A stretch of DNA of 64,000 bases from Candidatus Enterococcus leclercqii (lineage in GTDB: Bacteria > Bacillota > Bacilli > Lactobacillales > Enterococcaceae): NCBI RefSeq assembly GCF_009933135.1, contig NZ_MAEH01000017.1, positions 124,001 to 188,000 on the forward strand, given 5' to 3'. The position numbers and the translations under genes are program-made. The notes below the pieces were generated by a model, which made no database searches, had not been told where the DNA came from, and saw nothing but the letters and a program-made list of their open reading frames with translations. Shown here piece by piece: positions 50,414 to 59,153 of the stretch; the first letter of the stretch is position 1, and each line of letters begins with the position of its first letter.

Positions 50414-51349
50414 CTACTGTTGGGTGTTGCTTCCAGCAGCTTCTTGGTACGCCACCGTCAAATTGATGGTTTTTCGCAAGGCTTGCATGCCTGCTTCCGT
50501 AAAGAGCAGGTCATGGTCGTTGACTTTGATTGCAATATTGGCGCTAGCCCCCAAAATAATGCTGGCTTCGGTGGTCCCTTCTGGTAAGGTGGTGGATTGT
50601 GCCTCGTTGGCTTGCAAGGTGTACTGATAAACGTACCCGCCATTGACAATCACCCCTACCCAGCAAGGGCCCGTTGCCTGACCTTGAAAATCCAATTTTA
50701 AAGGTGCTTTTGCATCGTTGATCTGGACATTCGCCACTTCTTGGGTATTGCTGATCATCTCCATGCTCATGACTTTTTCAGCCGGTGCGCTAGAAGATTC
50801 AGTGGTACTTTCCTGTGGAGCAGGCTTAGAAGAACTCGCTTCCGCAGCTTTTGATTCTGTTGTGGAGGATTCTTTTGGTTTATCCACCACTACCGAAGAC
50901 CCCGGATCCGTCAAGATTGGATCAGAATTGCGGTCTTGAATCGTCTGCCAGGCCACGACCCCAATGATCGTAATTGCCACCAAGCTGAAAAAAATCACCG
51001 GTAACAGACGCACCACCGGACTTCCGGTTTTCTCCTCGACATGGAGGGCTTTGCGCGAGCCTTGCACCGTTTCCGGCTGCGGACGTTTTGGTGGCGGCGG
51101 TGTCAAACTTTCTTTGCCGTCCAAAACATCAACCAGCCGATCGCCATCTTCGCCGACAGCCTGGGCATATTGGCGCACAAATGCCCGCACATAAAATGTA
51201 CCGGGCAATGAGTCAAAATCATCATTTTCAATTGCTTCTAGGTAGCGGCGTTGGATCTTAGTGATCTGTTGCAGCTCATCTAGAGACATGTTTTTATTCA
51301 AACGGGCCTGCCGCAGTCGCTGGCCGACAGTCGTTGCAACGTTTTCCAC
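50414..51349 (-). CDS. rodZ: RodZ/YmfM-like helix-turn-helix membrane protein
   Basis: 311 residues. Cytoplasmic helix-turn-helix at about 8-75 (GQRLRQARLNKNMSLDELQQIT, FYVRAFVRQYA), one membrane helix near 113-133, a Ser/Thr/Glu-rich linker (KPKESSTTESKAAEAS), and an extracellular DUF4115 beta domain. It links MreB-type shape control to the wall. GTG start after GGAGAAGATGACTAC. It keeps its usual place between ymfI and pgsA. Confidence 0.9.
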   Translation of the reverse strand: MENVATTVGQRLRQARLNKNMSLDELQQITKIQRRYLEAIENDDFDSLPGTFYVRAFVRQYAQAVGEDGDRLVDVLDGKESLTPPPPKRPQPETVQGSRKALHVEEKTGSPVVRLLPVIFFSLVAITIIGVVAWQTIQDRNSDPILTDPGSSVVVDKPKESSTTESKAAEASSSKPAPQESTTESSSAPAEKVMSMEMISNTQEVANVQINDAKAPLKLDFQGQATGPCWVGVIVNGGYVYQYTLQANEAQSTTLPEGTTEASIILGASANIAIKVNDHDLLFTEAGMQALRKTINLTVAYQEAAGSNTQQ

Positions 51350-51371
51350 GTAGTCATCTTCTCCAGTCTTA

Positions 51372-52097
51372 TCATGACAGCCAGCCGCCGGTCACCGGTA
51401 TCGTGACACCTGTCGTATACTGGGCCTCCTCTGAGAAAAGGTAAGCGACAGCTGCTGCTATTTCGTTAGTAGCCGCCAGTCTTCCCAGCGGAATCTCATC
51501 AGTCAAGGTTTCAAGTTCGCTATCTGTGAACGTATGGTTCATCTTGGTATCCACTGCCCCCGGAGCCACACAATTAACGGTGATTCCCAATGAAGCAACT
51601 TCTTTGGCATAGGCTTTGGCAAAACTCTGCTGTGCCCCTTTGACACCGCTGTAAACCGTCTCCATGGCACTACCGGACAAGCCGTAAACCGAGCCGATAA
51701 ACACCACGCGCCCTTGTCCGCTTTGTCGCAGTTTAGGCTGTAATTCAGACAATAACAATAACGGAGTTTCCATGTGAATCTTCCACAAGTTTTCCATATC
51801 GGTGCGGCTGTGTTCAGACAATAAGCCATACTTGGTAAATCCGGCGGCAAAAACTACGCCGTCTACTTGGAATAAATCTGCCAGAAACGCCGGTATTTCA
51901 CGATAGTTCAACATATCTAAGCATACCATAAAAAAATCTTGGTGAGGATAGCTTTCAGACAGTTCACTAACAAATTTTAAGACTTTTCTTTCATTACTGT
52001 AACAATGACAATACAAGGACCAGCCAGCTTGTGCTAGACGCCGGCAGACAGCCTCCCCAATATCCCCGGAGGCTCCCATCACCAGTGCCGTTTTCAT
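51372..52097 (-). CDS. ymfI: short-chain dehydrogenase/reductase (YmfI-like)
   Basis: 241 residues from the ATG after GAAGGAACAGAGGC. Rossmann start ALVMGASGDIGEAVCRRL, NAG-equivalent AAGFTKYG, catalytic Ser in IGSVYG and Tyr/Lys in VYSGVKGA, and PGAVDT. It is NAD(P)-dependent; the substrate is unknown. It overlaps the ymfH stop by four bases, so they are co-translated. Confidence 0.9.
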   Translation of the reverse strand: MKTALVMGASGDIGEAVCRRLAQAGWSLYCHCYSNERKVLKFVSELSESYPHQDFFMVCLDMLNYREIPAFLADLFQVDGVVFAAGFTKYGLLSEHSRTDMENLWKIHMETPLLLLSELQPKLRQSGQGRVVFIGSVYGLSGSAMETVYSGVKGAQQSFAKAYAKEVASLGITVNCVAPGAVDTKMNHTFTDSELETLTDEIPLGRLAATNEIAAAVAYLFSEEAQYTTGVTIPVTGGWLS

Positions 52098-53407
52098 GCC
52101 TCTGTTCCTTCTTCCGGATACAAAAAGTACCGACAAAAGGCTTCTTCTTTGATCAATATTTCGGCAGCTGCCAACACATCTTTCAAACGAATCGTGCGGA
52201 TCAGCTCCGGCACATCAAAGATCGTCAACTCACCGAATTGGCTTTGTGTGAACTGATTGGCGATATATTCCAACGAATTTAAGGATTGGAAATACTTGCC
52301 CAACAGCTTTTTCTTCAACAGCTCCAGATTGGCTTCGTTGACTTCCGGGTCCTCTGCGTAGCCCAAAAGAATCTGTTGCACCGCATCAATCATCACCTCT
52401 GGCTGGTCACTGTCACCATACAGACCGGCAAAGTGGAAGCCGCGATCCAGATTGTATTCAAAGCCAAAAGAATCGTCGATGATTCCTTCGTTGTATAGCC
52501 GCAAGTAATTGCTGCTGGTATTTCCCAATAAGAGTGCCAATAACAGATTCATAGCATAGCGAAAACGCAACAGCTCGGCAGGATCTTCCGGCAATTCTGC
52601 CATTAGCCCCCGAATCCCCAACGCTCCTTTTCCACGAGTCAAAGGCAATTGCCGGCTAGCAGTCTTGCGAATCTGCTCCAAGGACTCAGCAGGAAATACC
52701 CGTTGAATCTCGCCGGCTTCAACGGCTGGGAACTCTTTGCCGGATTGGTTTTCTTTGATCCAAGCCATGGTCTCTTTTGGATCGATATTACCTACCACCA
52801 AGAGCTTCATGTTGCTAGGATGATAGAAGGTGTTGTAACACAAATACAAATCGTCAGCGGTAATCTGATCAATTGTCGCTACCGTTCCCAAAATATCCAC
52901 TGCCAAAGGATGCTCCGGGTACAAACTTTCCAAGAGACCGGAAAATTGGACGAAATACGGATCGTCTTGGTACATACCAATCTCTTGTCCGATGATTCCT
53001 TTTTCTTTATTGACGCTGTCTTCTGTAAAATATGGTTCCTGAACGAAATCCAGCAGTGTTTCCAGATTCAAGCGGATATTATCCGTCGCAGAAAAGAGAT
53101 AACTCGTCTTCGTAAAGCTGGTAAAGGCATTGGCACTAGCGCCTTGCTTACCAAACGTTTGAAAGATGTCACCGGCCTCTTTTTCGAACATTTTGTGCTC
53201 CAAAAAGTGGGCGATACCATCGGGGACTTGGACAGCTTCGGTTTCCCCCAGTGGCACAAAGGTATTGTCGATACTGCCATAATTGGTGGAAAACAGGCCG
53301 TATGTTTTATGGAACCCCGCTTTAGGTAGCAAAAAGACCGTCAAGCCATTGGGGAGAACTTCGGTATAAAGAGTTTCATTGATTTGTTCATATTGAATCT
53401 TACGCAT
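52094..53407 (-). CDS. ymfH: M16-family zinc peptidase YmfH
   Basis: 437 residues. The inverted zinc motif HFLEHKMFEKE (HxxEH, about residue 67-71) with the downstream Glu in VNKEKGIIGQEI is intact, so this is the catalytic partner. The second half is the inactive M16 repeat with the RKTASRQLPLTRGKGALG type segment. It overlaps ymfF by eight bases. Such YmfF/YmfH pairs work as heterodimers. Confidence 0.92.
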   Translation of the reverse strand: MRKIQYEQINETLYTEVLPNGLTVFLLPKAGFHKTYGLFSTNYGSIDNTFVPLGETEAVQVPDGIAHFLEHKMFEKEAGDIFQTFGKQGASANAFTSFTKTSYLFSATDNIRLNLETLLDFVQEPYFTEDSVNKEKGIIGQEIGMYQDDPYFVQFSGLLESLYPEHPLAVDILGTVATIDQITADDLYLCYNTFYHPSNMKLLVVGNIDPKETMAWIKENQSGKEFPAVEAGEIQRVFPAESLEQIRKTASRQLPLTRGKGALGIRGLMAELPEDPAELLRFRYAMNLLLALLLGNTSSNYLRLYNEGIIDDSFGFEYNLDRGFHFAGLYGDSDQPEVMIDAVQQILLGYAEDPEVNEANLELLKKKLLGKYFQSLNSLEYIANQFTQSQFGELTIFDVPELIRTIRLKDVLAAAEILIKEEAFCRYFLYPEEGTEA

Positions 53408-54668
53408 TGGCTCCGACTCCTTCCAGGAAATAGACAGCTTTTAATTTGATTGAGCGGGCGACTGCTTGGACTTGCGCCACTGTGACTTCGTCGATCATCC
53501 GCAGAAAAGCGTCATCTGTCAAAGCCGCTTGGGGCAGCCAATTGTCCAAATACGCCCCTTCAATCAGTGCCTGTGGATTATCCAACGACAGCAGGTAGGA
53601 ATTTTTTAACATCGCTTTTGTCTGAGCCAATTCTTCATCAGTAATTGCTCCTTGCTGCAGATTTTCCAACTGTTGTGCTACCAAATGCAGTACCTTGTCC
53701 CGGTTAGCTGCATCAATCCCTGTCTGAACATTGACAAAGCCCCGGAAGCTATCGTAGCTGGAGGAAGCATAGTAAGCCATACTTTCCTTTTCCCGGACAT
53801 TCATAAACAAACGAGAATGTGGGAACCCGCCAAACAATCCATTGAAAACCATCAATGGGAATCGACGCAAATCTTCATAAGCAATGTCGGTCCAGTAGCC
53901 GATATTCAGTTTGGATTGGGTCAATGGCTCTTGTTCTTGTTTTTCCGTGATTATATTATCAGCAGCCGCTTCAAAATAGATTTCTGGATGAACTCGCTCA
54001 GTTTGTGGGAAAGGCAACACGGAAACCAGCTCCTCAGCCTCTTTCTCACTCAAGTCGCCTACGAGAAAAATGTCCACTTGATCGTTTGCCAACATTTCTG
54101 TATAGGTAGTCACCAAGTCTGCTGCCTCGAGATCGGCCAAAGTCGCCAAAGTACCAAAGCTTGGCACCTGCTGATCGGCATCTTCCTTGAAGAAAAGCTG
54201 CTGCAGCTGCAACGAAGCATAGGACTGCTTGTCCTCGTCGATGCTTTTGATGTAAGCCCGCAGATTTTCCTTTTCTACAGCAAAGGTCTCTAGATCAAAG
54301 ACCCCTTCCTTGATATTTGGTGCAAAGAGAATTTCCTTTAGAAAATCCAGCCCTTGTGCCAACAATTCATCGTCTGCCACGTATTTGCCATTGACTAGTG
54401 TCATAGCCACATTAATTTGATGCAAGGCACCCTTTTTAGCCATACTGACACCGAAGCTTGCACCATACAATTCTGCCAAACGGCTGCTCAATGCTGTTTG
54501 AGTAGCATAACGCTTGCTGTTTGTCTCCAATAAAGAAGTTAACAATGTGCGGGCTGCTGCCGTCTGTTTTTGATGACGGGCAGAAAAACGGATAAATAGC
54601 CGCACCGTTTTGAATTTTTCCGTCGGGATCGTATGTAGAAAGATCCCCGGTTGGATCTGTTTAGTCAT
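53400..54668 (-). CDS. ymfF: M16-family peptidase-like protein YmfF (inactive partner)
   Basis: 422 residues from the ATG following AAGAGAGGGGACACAAC. It shares the M16 fold (FKTVRLFIRFSARHQ, NVREKESMAYYASSSYDSFRGF with the R/Y pair), but the HxxEH zinc site is absent. It probably pairs with YmfH. First gene of the ymfF-ymfH-ymfI-rodZ-pgsA operon. Confidence 0.9.
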   Translation of the reverse strand: MTKQIQPGIFLHTIPTEKFKTVRLFIRFSARHQKQTAAARTLLTSLLETNSKRYATQTALSSRLAELYGASFGVSMAKKGALHQINVAMTLVNGKYVADDELLAQGLDFLKEILFAPNIKEGVFDLETFAVEKENLRAYIKSIDEDKQSYASLQLQQLFFKEDADQQVPSFGTLATLADLEAADLVTTYTEMLANDQVDIFLVGDLSEKEAEELVSVLPFPQTERVHPEIYFEAAADNIITEKQEQEPLTQSKLNIGYWTDIAYEDLRRFPLMVFNGLFGGFPHSRLFMNVREKESMAYYASSSYDSFRGFVNVQTGIDAANRDKVLHLVAQQLENLQQGAITDEELAQTKAMLKNSYLLSLDNPQALIEGAYLDNWLPQAALTDDAFLRMIDEVTVAQVQAVARSIKLKAVYFLEGVGANA

Positions 54669-55029
54669 GTTGTGTCCCCTCTCTTGAAAAAGGTCGTTTT
54701 GAAACACTGGCAAAAAGCCGCCTGTCTCTTCAAAAAGCACCGATTTCCTGCTTTTATTTTGCAGCAGTCGCTTTTCTACCACAAACAAGTAAAAATCACT
54801 TGTCACTGAAAAAAAAACGAGGCCAAATTTTCAAAGCATTTTCACTAAATTATAGCATATTCCGAACTTTTCTTGATTTTCCAAGACCTTTAGCAGCTGT
54901 CATATTATTTCAGTTTTTGCTTTCTCTCCGCTATACTTGTAAGAGAAATTATAACTGCTTGTAAACCCCTTTTCTTTGAAGAACTGGTTTGCAGCTAAAA
55001 CTTACTATTCAAAAAGGAGGAATCATTTC

Positions 55030-55506
55030 ATGATTAAAGAATTTAAAGAGTTTATTATGCGAGGCAGCGTCCTTGATCTAGCCGTCGGTGTCGTAATCGG
55101 GTCTGCCTTTACCGCTATTGTCACAAAAGTGGTGGAAGGATTGATTACACCGTTAGTTGGACTAATTGTTTCACTGTTTACAAAAGGTAAAAAACTTGAT
55201 GAAGCACTCGGAGTGTTGGATTGGAAACCTGAACCAGGTGTAACATTCAAATTCGGTGATGTAATCAGTGCGATCATTACTTTTCTAATCACTGCTTTTG
55301 TGCTTTTCCTGGTGGTTAAAGCAGCAAACCATGCCAAAAATTTGACTGCCCGCAAAGAAGACGAGCCGGAAGAAGAAGCACCTGCAGATACTACTGAAAG
55401 CCTCTTAAAAGACATCCGCGATTTGCTGGAAACACAAGCAGCTGCTACAAAACCAGCCAACACCAATTCAGCCAAAGATGACTTGGACAACAACAGCACT
55501 TACTGA
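55030..55506 (+). CDS. mscL: large-conductance mechanosensitive channel MscL
   Basis: 158 residues. Conserved start MIKEFKEFIMRGSVLDLAVGVVIGSAFTAIVTKVVEGLI (TM1), second helix around SAIITFLITAFVLFLVV, then a charged C-terminal helix. The C-terminal tail (EDEPEEEAPADTTE and onward) is about 20 residues longer than typical. It opens under membrane tension to release solutes during osmotic downshock. The ATG follows AAAGGAGGAATCATTTC. Confidence 0.96.
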   Translation: MIKEFKEFIMRGSVLDLAVGVVIGSAFTAIVTKVVEGLITPLVGLIVSLFTKGKKLDEALGVLDWKPEPGVTFKFGDVISAIITFLITAFVLFLVVKAANHAKNLTARKEDEPEEEAPADTTESLLKDIRDLLETQAAATKPANTNSAKDDLDNNSTY

Positions 55507-55552
55507 GAATCCGCCCTTTGATTCTTTCTGACAATAATTGCCTGGAAATAAT

Positions 55553-55618
55553 AAAACCCCTGCCTAGCTTGGAAAGACCGACATCTACCGGTCGTTCCAA
55601 GACTGTGCAGGGGTTTTT
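55553..55618. terminator. bidirectional terminator between mscL and GNAT gene
   Basis: AAAACCCCTGC and GCAGGGGTTTT enclose a second, nested stem (CTTGGAA/TTCCAAG and GACCG/CGGTC). It lies between two converging genes. Confidence 0.88.
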
Positions 55619-55624
55619 GGGTTT

Positions 55625-56071
55625 TTAAAGTGGGACGGCTTCTCGCAGCATCTTCACATGAGGAATATCATCTTCCAGATATACCTCAGAAACAGTGTGA
55701 AAGCCAGCTTTCCCGTAAAATTTCTGCAAGTGCGCTTGAGCACCAATCTCTATCGGCCGCTGAGGAAATTTGGCCATTGCCACCTGCAACAATTCTTGAA
55801 GCAGTCGCTCTCCCAGATGATGTGCTCGTTGCTCCTGCCGTACCAAAACCCGGCCCAAATGACTGACTTCCTCATTTCCGTAGACCCGACCGTATGCGGC
55901 AATCTGGCCTGCTTCATCTGTCAGCCAAACATGCCATGCCTGTTGGTCAATCTCATCAATTTCTTGATACGGGCAATTTTGTTCCACAACGAAAACGGCC
56001 ACCCGCAGCTTGGCAATTTCCAGAAACTCTGTTGTCGTCAACTGATTGAAATGTTTATTCTTTACTTCCAT
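55625..56071 (-). CDS. GNAT acetyltransferase, ElaA-like
   Basis: 148 residues. It begins with a TTTEFLEIAKLRVAVFVVEQNCPYQEID segment typical of ElaA proteins (conserved RVAVFVVEQ-C-Y-E-D). The acetyl-CoA loop lies around GRVLVRQEQRAHHLGERLL, and the end (FYGKAGFHTVSEVYLEDDIPHVKM) is also typical. The acceptor is unknown. Confidence 0.88.
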   Translation of the reverse strand: MEVKNKHFNQLTTTEFLEIAKLRVAVFVVEQNCPYQEIDEIDQQAWHVWLTDEAGQIAAYGRVYGNEEVSHLGRVLVRQEQRAHHLGERLLQELLQVAMAKFPQRPIEIGAQAHLQKFYGKAGFHTVSEVYLEDDIPHVKMLREAVPL

Positions 56072-56103
56072 CGGCTACTCCTTTATCTACGTTTTTTGCC
56101 AAA

Positions 56104-56136
56104 AGAAAAAGAGCTCGGCACACTCGGCCAAACTCT
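56104..56136 (-). terminator. terminator of veg
   Basis: AGAG-TTT-GGC and GCC-GAG-CTCT on the minus strand, followed by TTTTTCTTTT. Confidence 0.6.
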
Positions 56137-56149
56137 CGCTTCTTCGTAC

Positions 56150-56389
56150 TCATTGCCCCAGAAATTCGATCTCGACAGTACGGGTCAACACGTCAGAATA
56201 ACTGTAAGAAACCCGTTCGAAAGAATTTTCTTCGGGATCCAGATCTACCACAAAAACAGATGGGTAGGTCTCTGTCAACACGCCTTTGCGTTCTGTCTGA
56301 CGCTTGCGGCCTGTTTGTGCAACTAACATGATCTCGCTACCGATACGACATTCCAAATCTTTTTTGATTGACGCTAAAGTTGTTGGCAT
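56150..56389 (-). CDS. veg: Veg family protein
   Basis: 79 residues from the ATG ahead of PTTLASIKKDLECRIGSEIM. The block RKGVLTETYPSVFVVDLD and ENSFERVSYSYSDVLTRTVEI are hallmarks of Veg, an abundant protein that stimulates biofilm formation in B. subtilis. In that species veg lies next to ispE; here they are 38 kb apart. It has its own promoter. Confidence 0.96.
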   Translation of the reverse strand: MPTTLASIKKDLECRIGSEIMLVAQTGRKRQTERKGVLTETYPSVFVVDLDPEENSFERVSYSYSDVLTRTVEIEFLGQ

Positions 56390-56436
56390 CGCGTTCACCT
56401 CGAATGCCATTTTACCACATCTTAAGGAAAATTACA

Positions 56437-56465
56437 AGTTTATCATAACAAAAAGCTCCTGACAA
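56437..56465 (-). promoter_or_regulatory. veg promoter
   Basis: TTGTCA (56460-56465) and TAAACT (56437-56442), spacer 17, minus strand. The rest of the space up to 56565 shows nothing else. Confidence 0.75.
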
Positions 56466-56564
56466 TCCATAATTTCAATATTTTTGAAGAAGCGACATTT
56501 TTTTGCGTAAAACTGACCATCTCTGGCTTTTACCACTCACTAAAAAATCAAACTTCTCCAAAAT

Positions 56565-56637
56565 GTAAGAGGTTGCATAACAAAATATGACTTTCTCAGC
56601 AATTTGCTGACGTGACATTCTGCAAGCAACCCCTTAC
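56565..56637 (-). terminator. hairpin terminator after the sigma-factor gene
   Basis: GTAAGGGGTTGC and GCAACCTCTTAC on the minus strand with an inner TCAGCAA/TTGCTGA stem. The T tail is weak (ATTTTGG). Confidence 0.6.
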
Positions 56638-56649
56638 TTTTGTTTTCGA

Positions 56650-57219
56650 TCACTTCTGAATAAATCGTAAATTTTGATACAATTTACGTCGAGAACGTTC
56701 ATACGCATAGCGAATCTGCCGGGTGGGTTGGGAGCGTTTGGCTGCGATGGCCTCTAACTCCGCCCCTTTCAAATACTCGCCGAAAACCTCTTGTTCAAGC
56801 TTCGACAAATCCCCCCGAAACGTGCTTAGTGCCTCCTCCACCAACAACTGTTGATCAGCCGGTGGTGCCCACTGTCCCACATTGCTTTGAAAATCTGGCC
56901 CCTCTTCGGCAATCTTCGCTTCCAACGAAACGGCCCCCACCAGACAGCGGCGTTTGTAAGCGGCTTGTTTGCGAAGATGGGATTTGATGGCGTTTTCAAA
57001 ATTCTTCTTGAAAAAAGCACCAATCGTCACCCCCATAGCCGGATCATAGCGTTGCAGGGTTTCGTAAAAAACGATGCGTCCTTCTTGTAGCCAGTCATCG
57101 GCATCAAAATCCCGCAAATAGTAAATTCCCTGCAAGCGATAGATGATTGGTCGATATCGTTCAAACAACTCTACAAAAGAATCTTCGCACCCTGCTTGTG
57201 CTTGACGAATCAAAGACAT
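56650..57219 (-). CDS. sigma-70-family factor, SigH-like
   Basis: 189 residues from the ATG after GGGGGAGGGGTTTTGT. Region 2 contains ELFERYRPIIYRLQGIYYLRDFDADDWLQEGRIVFYETLQRYD; region 4 is reduced (LSKLEQEVFGEYLKGAELEAIAAKR, RQIRYAYERSRRKL). The position after yacP matches sigH (spo0H) in Bacillus, so orthology is likely though the bacterium should not sporulate. Such factors (like ComX/SigH) drive competence or stress genes elsewhere. Confidence 0.83.
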   Translation of the reverse strand: MSLIRQAQAGCEDSFVELFERYRPIIYRLQGIYYLRDFDADDWLQEGRIVFYETLQRYDPAMGVTIGAFFKKNFENAIKSHLRKQAAYKRRCLVGAVSLEAKIAEEGPDFQSNVGQWAPPADQQLLVEEALSTFRGDLSKLEQEVFGEYLKGAELEAIAAKRSQPTRQIRYAYERSRRKLYQNLRFIQK

Positions 57220-57293
57220 ACAAAACCCCTCCCCCAAAAACTGCTTTCTGAGGAAAGGGTATCATGACACTTTTTAGAAACTTCTCATTTAAG

Positions 57294-57827
57294 CTACCTT
57301 TTTTTCTTATCAGAAAGTTCCTGTAGTTTTTCCGACAACTCCGTCAACTGCTGGGGGCTCCAGGGTGAGTTGCGTCGGAAATCCGTAAACTTCAAGTCTT
57401 CCTGATGGCCGGCAATCTGTTTTTCCGTCTTCTCAATCGTCTTGTATAACTCTCTGGCAGAAGTTCTCAGGGCGCCTTGAGAGAAGATTACCCATTGCTC
57501 TGCCAAATCGCTGGTTGCCACTGTCACCTGGGTCAGGCGATTATTCAATTCACCAGCAACCCGCTCGATATAGCTGTCGGCGGTCTCCCCCTCTTCGGTA
57601 AAAACGACTTCTAACAGATATTTTGTGAAACGAGTCGTGATCCCAGGTACAAATTGGGCATCAAAAACGACGATAATCTCGATTCCTTCAAATTTGGCGT
57701 AATTGGACAAGCGGTTCAAAAGTGCATCACGGGCATCTTCCATCTTGTCTTGCTTTTTCAGTAACACCAACTCCGGCCAAGCCCCGATCATGTTGTAGCC
57801 ATCCACGATCAAAAGCTGCTTTTTCAT
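57294..57827 (-). CDS. yacP: NYN-domain endoribonuclease YacP/Rae1
   Basis: 177 residues. It opens with QLLIVDGYNMIGAWPEL, the PIN-like NYN active-site strand, with VVFDAQFV and DSYIERVAG further on. In B. subtilis this ribosome-associated nuclease (Rae1) cuts certain mRNAs in the A site. Start overlaps the rlmB stop (ATGA). Confidence 0.92.
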   Translation of the reverse strand: MKKQLLIVDGYNMIGAWPELVLLKKQDKMEDARDALLNRLSNYAKFEGIEIIVVFDAQFVPGITTRFTKYLLEVVFTEEGETADSYIERVAGELNNRLTQVTVATSDLAEQWVIFSQGALRTSARELYKTIEKTEKQIAGHQEDLKFTDFRRNSPWSPQQLTELSEKLQELSDKKKR

Positions 57828-58765
57828 GAGCCGCCACCACTACGCTTCCGAAATGCTTCATAGATCAGCAGACCTGCCGCCACACTGGCATTTAGACTTT
57901 GGACGTGACCCACCATCGGAATCGTCAACAGCTCATCGACTTCTTTCGCTAAACCGGCACTCATTCCCCGACCTTCATTGCCGATGATTAAGGCAATCTT
58001 ACCAGAAGCATTCCAGTCGGTATAAGCGGTGCCGGACATCGCCGTGCCAAATACCCAAAAGCCGGCTTCTTTCAGTTGCTTGATGCCCTGACTCAAATTG
58101 GTAACCCGCGCCACTGGTACGTGTTCAACAGCGCCGGTAGAGGTTTTAACCACGACTGGTGTGATTCCCACCGCCCGATGTTTTGGAATAATAATCCCGT
58201 CCACGCCGGCAGCATCTGCTGTCCGCAGAATTGAGCCAAAATTGTGGGGATCTTCCAAATTATCCAAGATCAAAAAGAACGGCTCGGGCTTTTCCGTTTT
58301 CTCCAATAGTTCTGGCAATGACAAGTATTCATAAGGGGTGATTGCCAAGACCATGCCCTGATGGACACCATCGTCACTCATGGTATCTAGTTTTTGTTTC
58401 GGTACCCACTTGACTGGAACACTGTGTTCTTGGGCCAGCTGCTTCAATTCCTCAACTTTTCCCCCGCGGGCATCTTCCAGCATGAAAAGCTTGTTGCCTC
58501 GCCCTTGTTTCAAAGCTTCAGCCACCGCGTGATGACCAAACACGAAATTCTCATTTTCCGGAGAAGTCTGATCAAAACTTCCATTGCCCTCTGTCGCTGC
58601 CGGTCGCTGCTCTCGTTTTGGTCCTTTATTGCCGTCAACTTTTCGCTTGTCATCAAAACGGCGACCCTTCTGATTATTTCTCTTATTGCCGCCGTTGCCG
58701 TTGCTCCGCTCATTTTGGAGGGAGCGTTCCCCGGCTTTTACTGGACGTCGCTTATTTTCCTTCAT
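57824..58765 (-). CDS. rlmB: 23S rRNA (guanosine-2'-O-)-methyltransferase RlmB
   Basis: About 313 residues. Residues 1-75 are a disordered basic extension rich in Asn, Gly, Lys and Arg. The substrate-binding domain follows from FVFGHHAVAEAL, then the SPOUT knot with DNLEDPHNFGSILRTADAAG, IGNEGRGMS and SLNASVAAGLLIYEA. It methylates a 23S ribose (G2251 in E. coli). The ATG is preferred over a GTG three codons upstream because AGGTGA precedes it. Confidence 0.92.
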   Translation of the reverse strand: MKENKRRPVKAGERSLQNERSNGNGGNKRNNQKGRRFDDKRKVDGNKGPKREQRPAATEGNGSFDQTSPENENFVFGHHAVAEALKQGRGNKLFMLEDARGGKVEELKQLAQEHSVPVKWVPKQKLDTMSDDGVHQGMVLAITPYEYLSLPELLEKTEKPEPFFLILDNLEDPHNFGSILRTADAAGVDGIIIPKHRAVGITPVVVKTSTGAVEHVPVARVTNLSQGIKQLKEAGFWVFGTAMSGTAYTDWNASGKIALIIGNEGRGMSAGLAKEVDELLTIPMVGHVQSLNASVAAGLLIYEAFRKRSGGGS

Positions 58766-59153
58766 TTTCTTCACCTACCTTCTCGATACACCAAGCTACC
58801 AGCTCATCTAGACGTTCTTTTTGGTCCGTGAGGTGGAGATAGCCCATCAGTGATTCAAAGCCTGTAGCTACCCGATACGTGGTGATATCGGCATTTTTAG
58901 CGCTGGTGTGGCTCTTAGAATTACGCCCGCGCCGATAAAACAATTCCTCTTCTTCATTTAGAATGCCTTCTGCCAGCATTTTTTCCATCAGCATGGCTTG
59001 GGCTTTGGCTGAAACATAATGCGTCGCCATTTTATGCAGTGTGTTTGGTCGGGTCTGGCCACTTTCCACCAGAAAATCTCGGATATACACTTCATAGACG
59101 GCGTCTCCGACATAAGCCAATGCCAAGCCGTTCAATTGTTTGTGATCTCTCAT
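58752..59153 (-). CDS. mrnC: mini-ribonuclease III
   Basis: 133 residues, an RNase III catalytic domain without the double-stranded RNA-binding domain. [18 protein letters not shown] holds the signature acidic residues, with [29 protein letters not shown] as the second set. It matures 23S rRNA ends. ATG overlaps the cysS stop (ATGA) and the gene end overlaps rlmB. Confidence 0.94.
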   Translation of the reverse strand: MRDHKQLNGLALAYVGDAVYEVYIRDFLVESGQTRPNTLHKMATHYVSAKAQAMLMEKMLAEGILNEEEELFYRRGRNSKSHTSAKNADITTYRVATGFESLMGYLHLTDQKERLDELVAWCIEKVGEENEGK

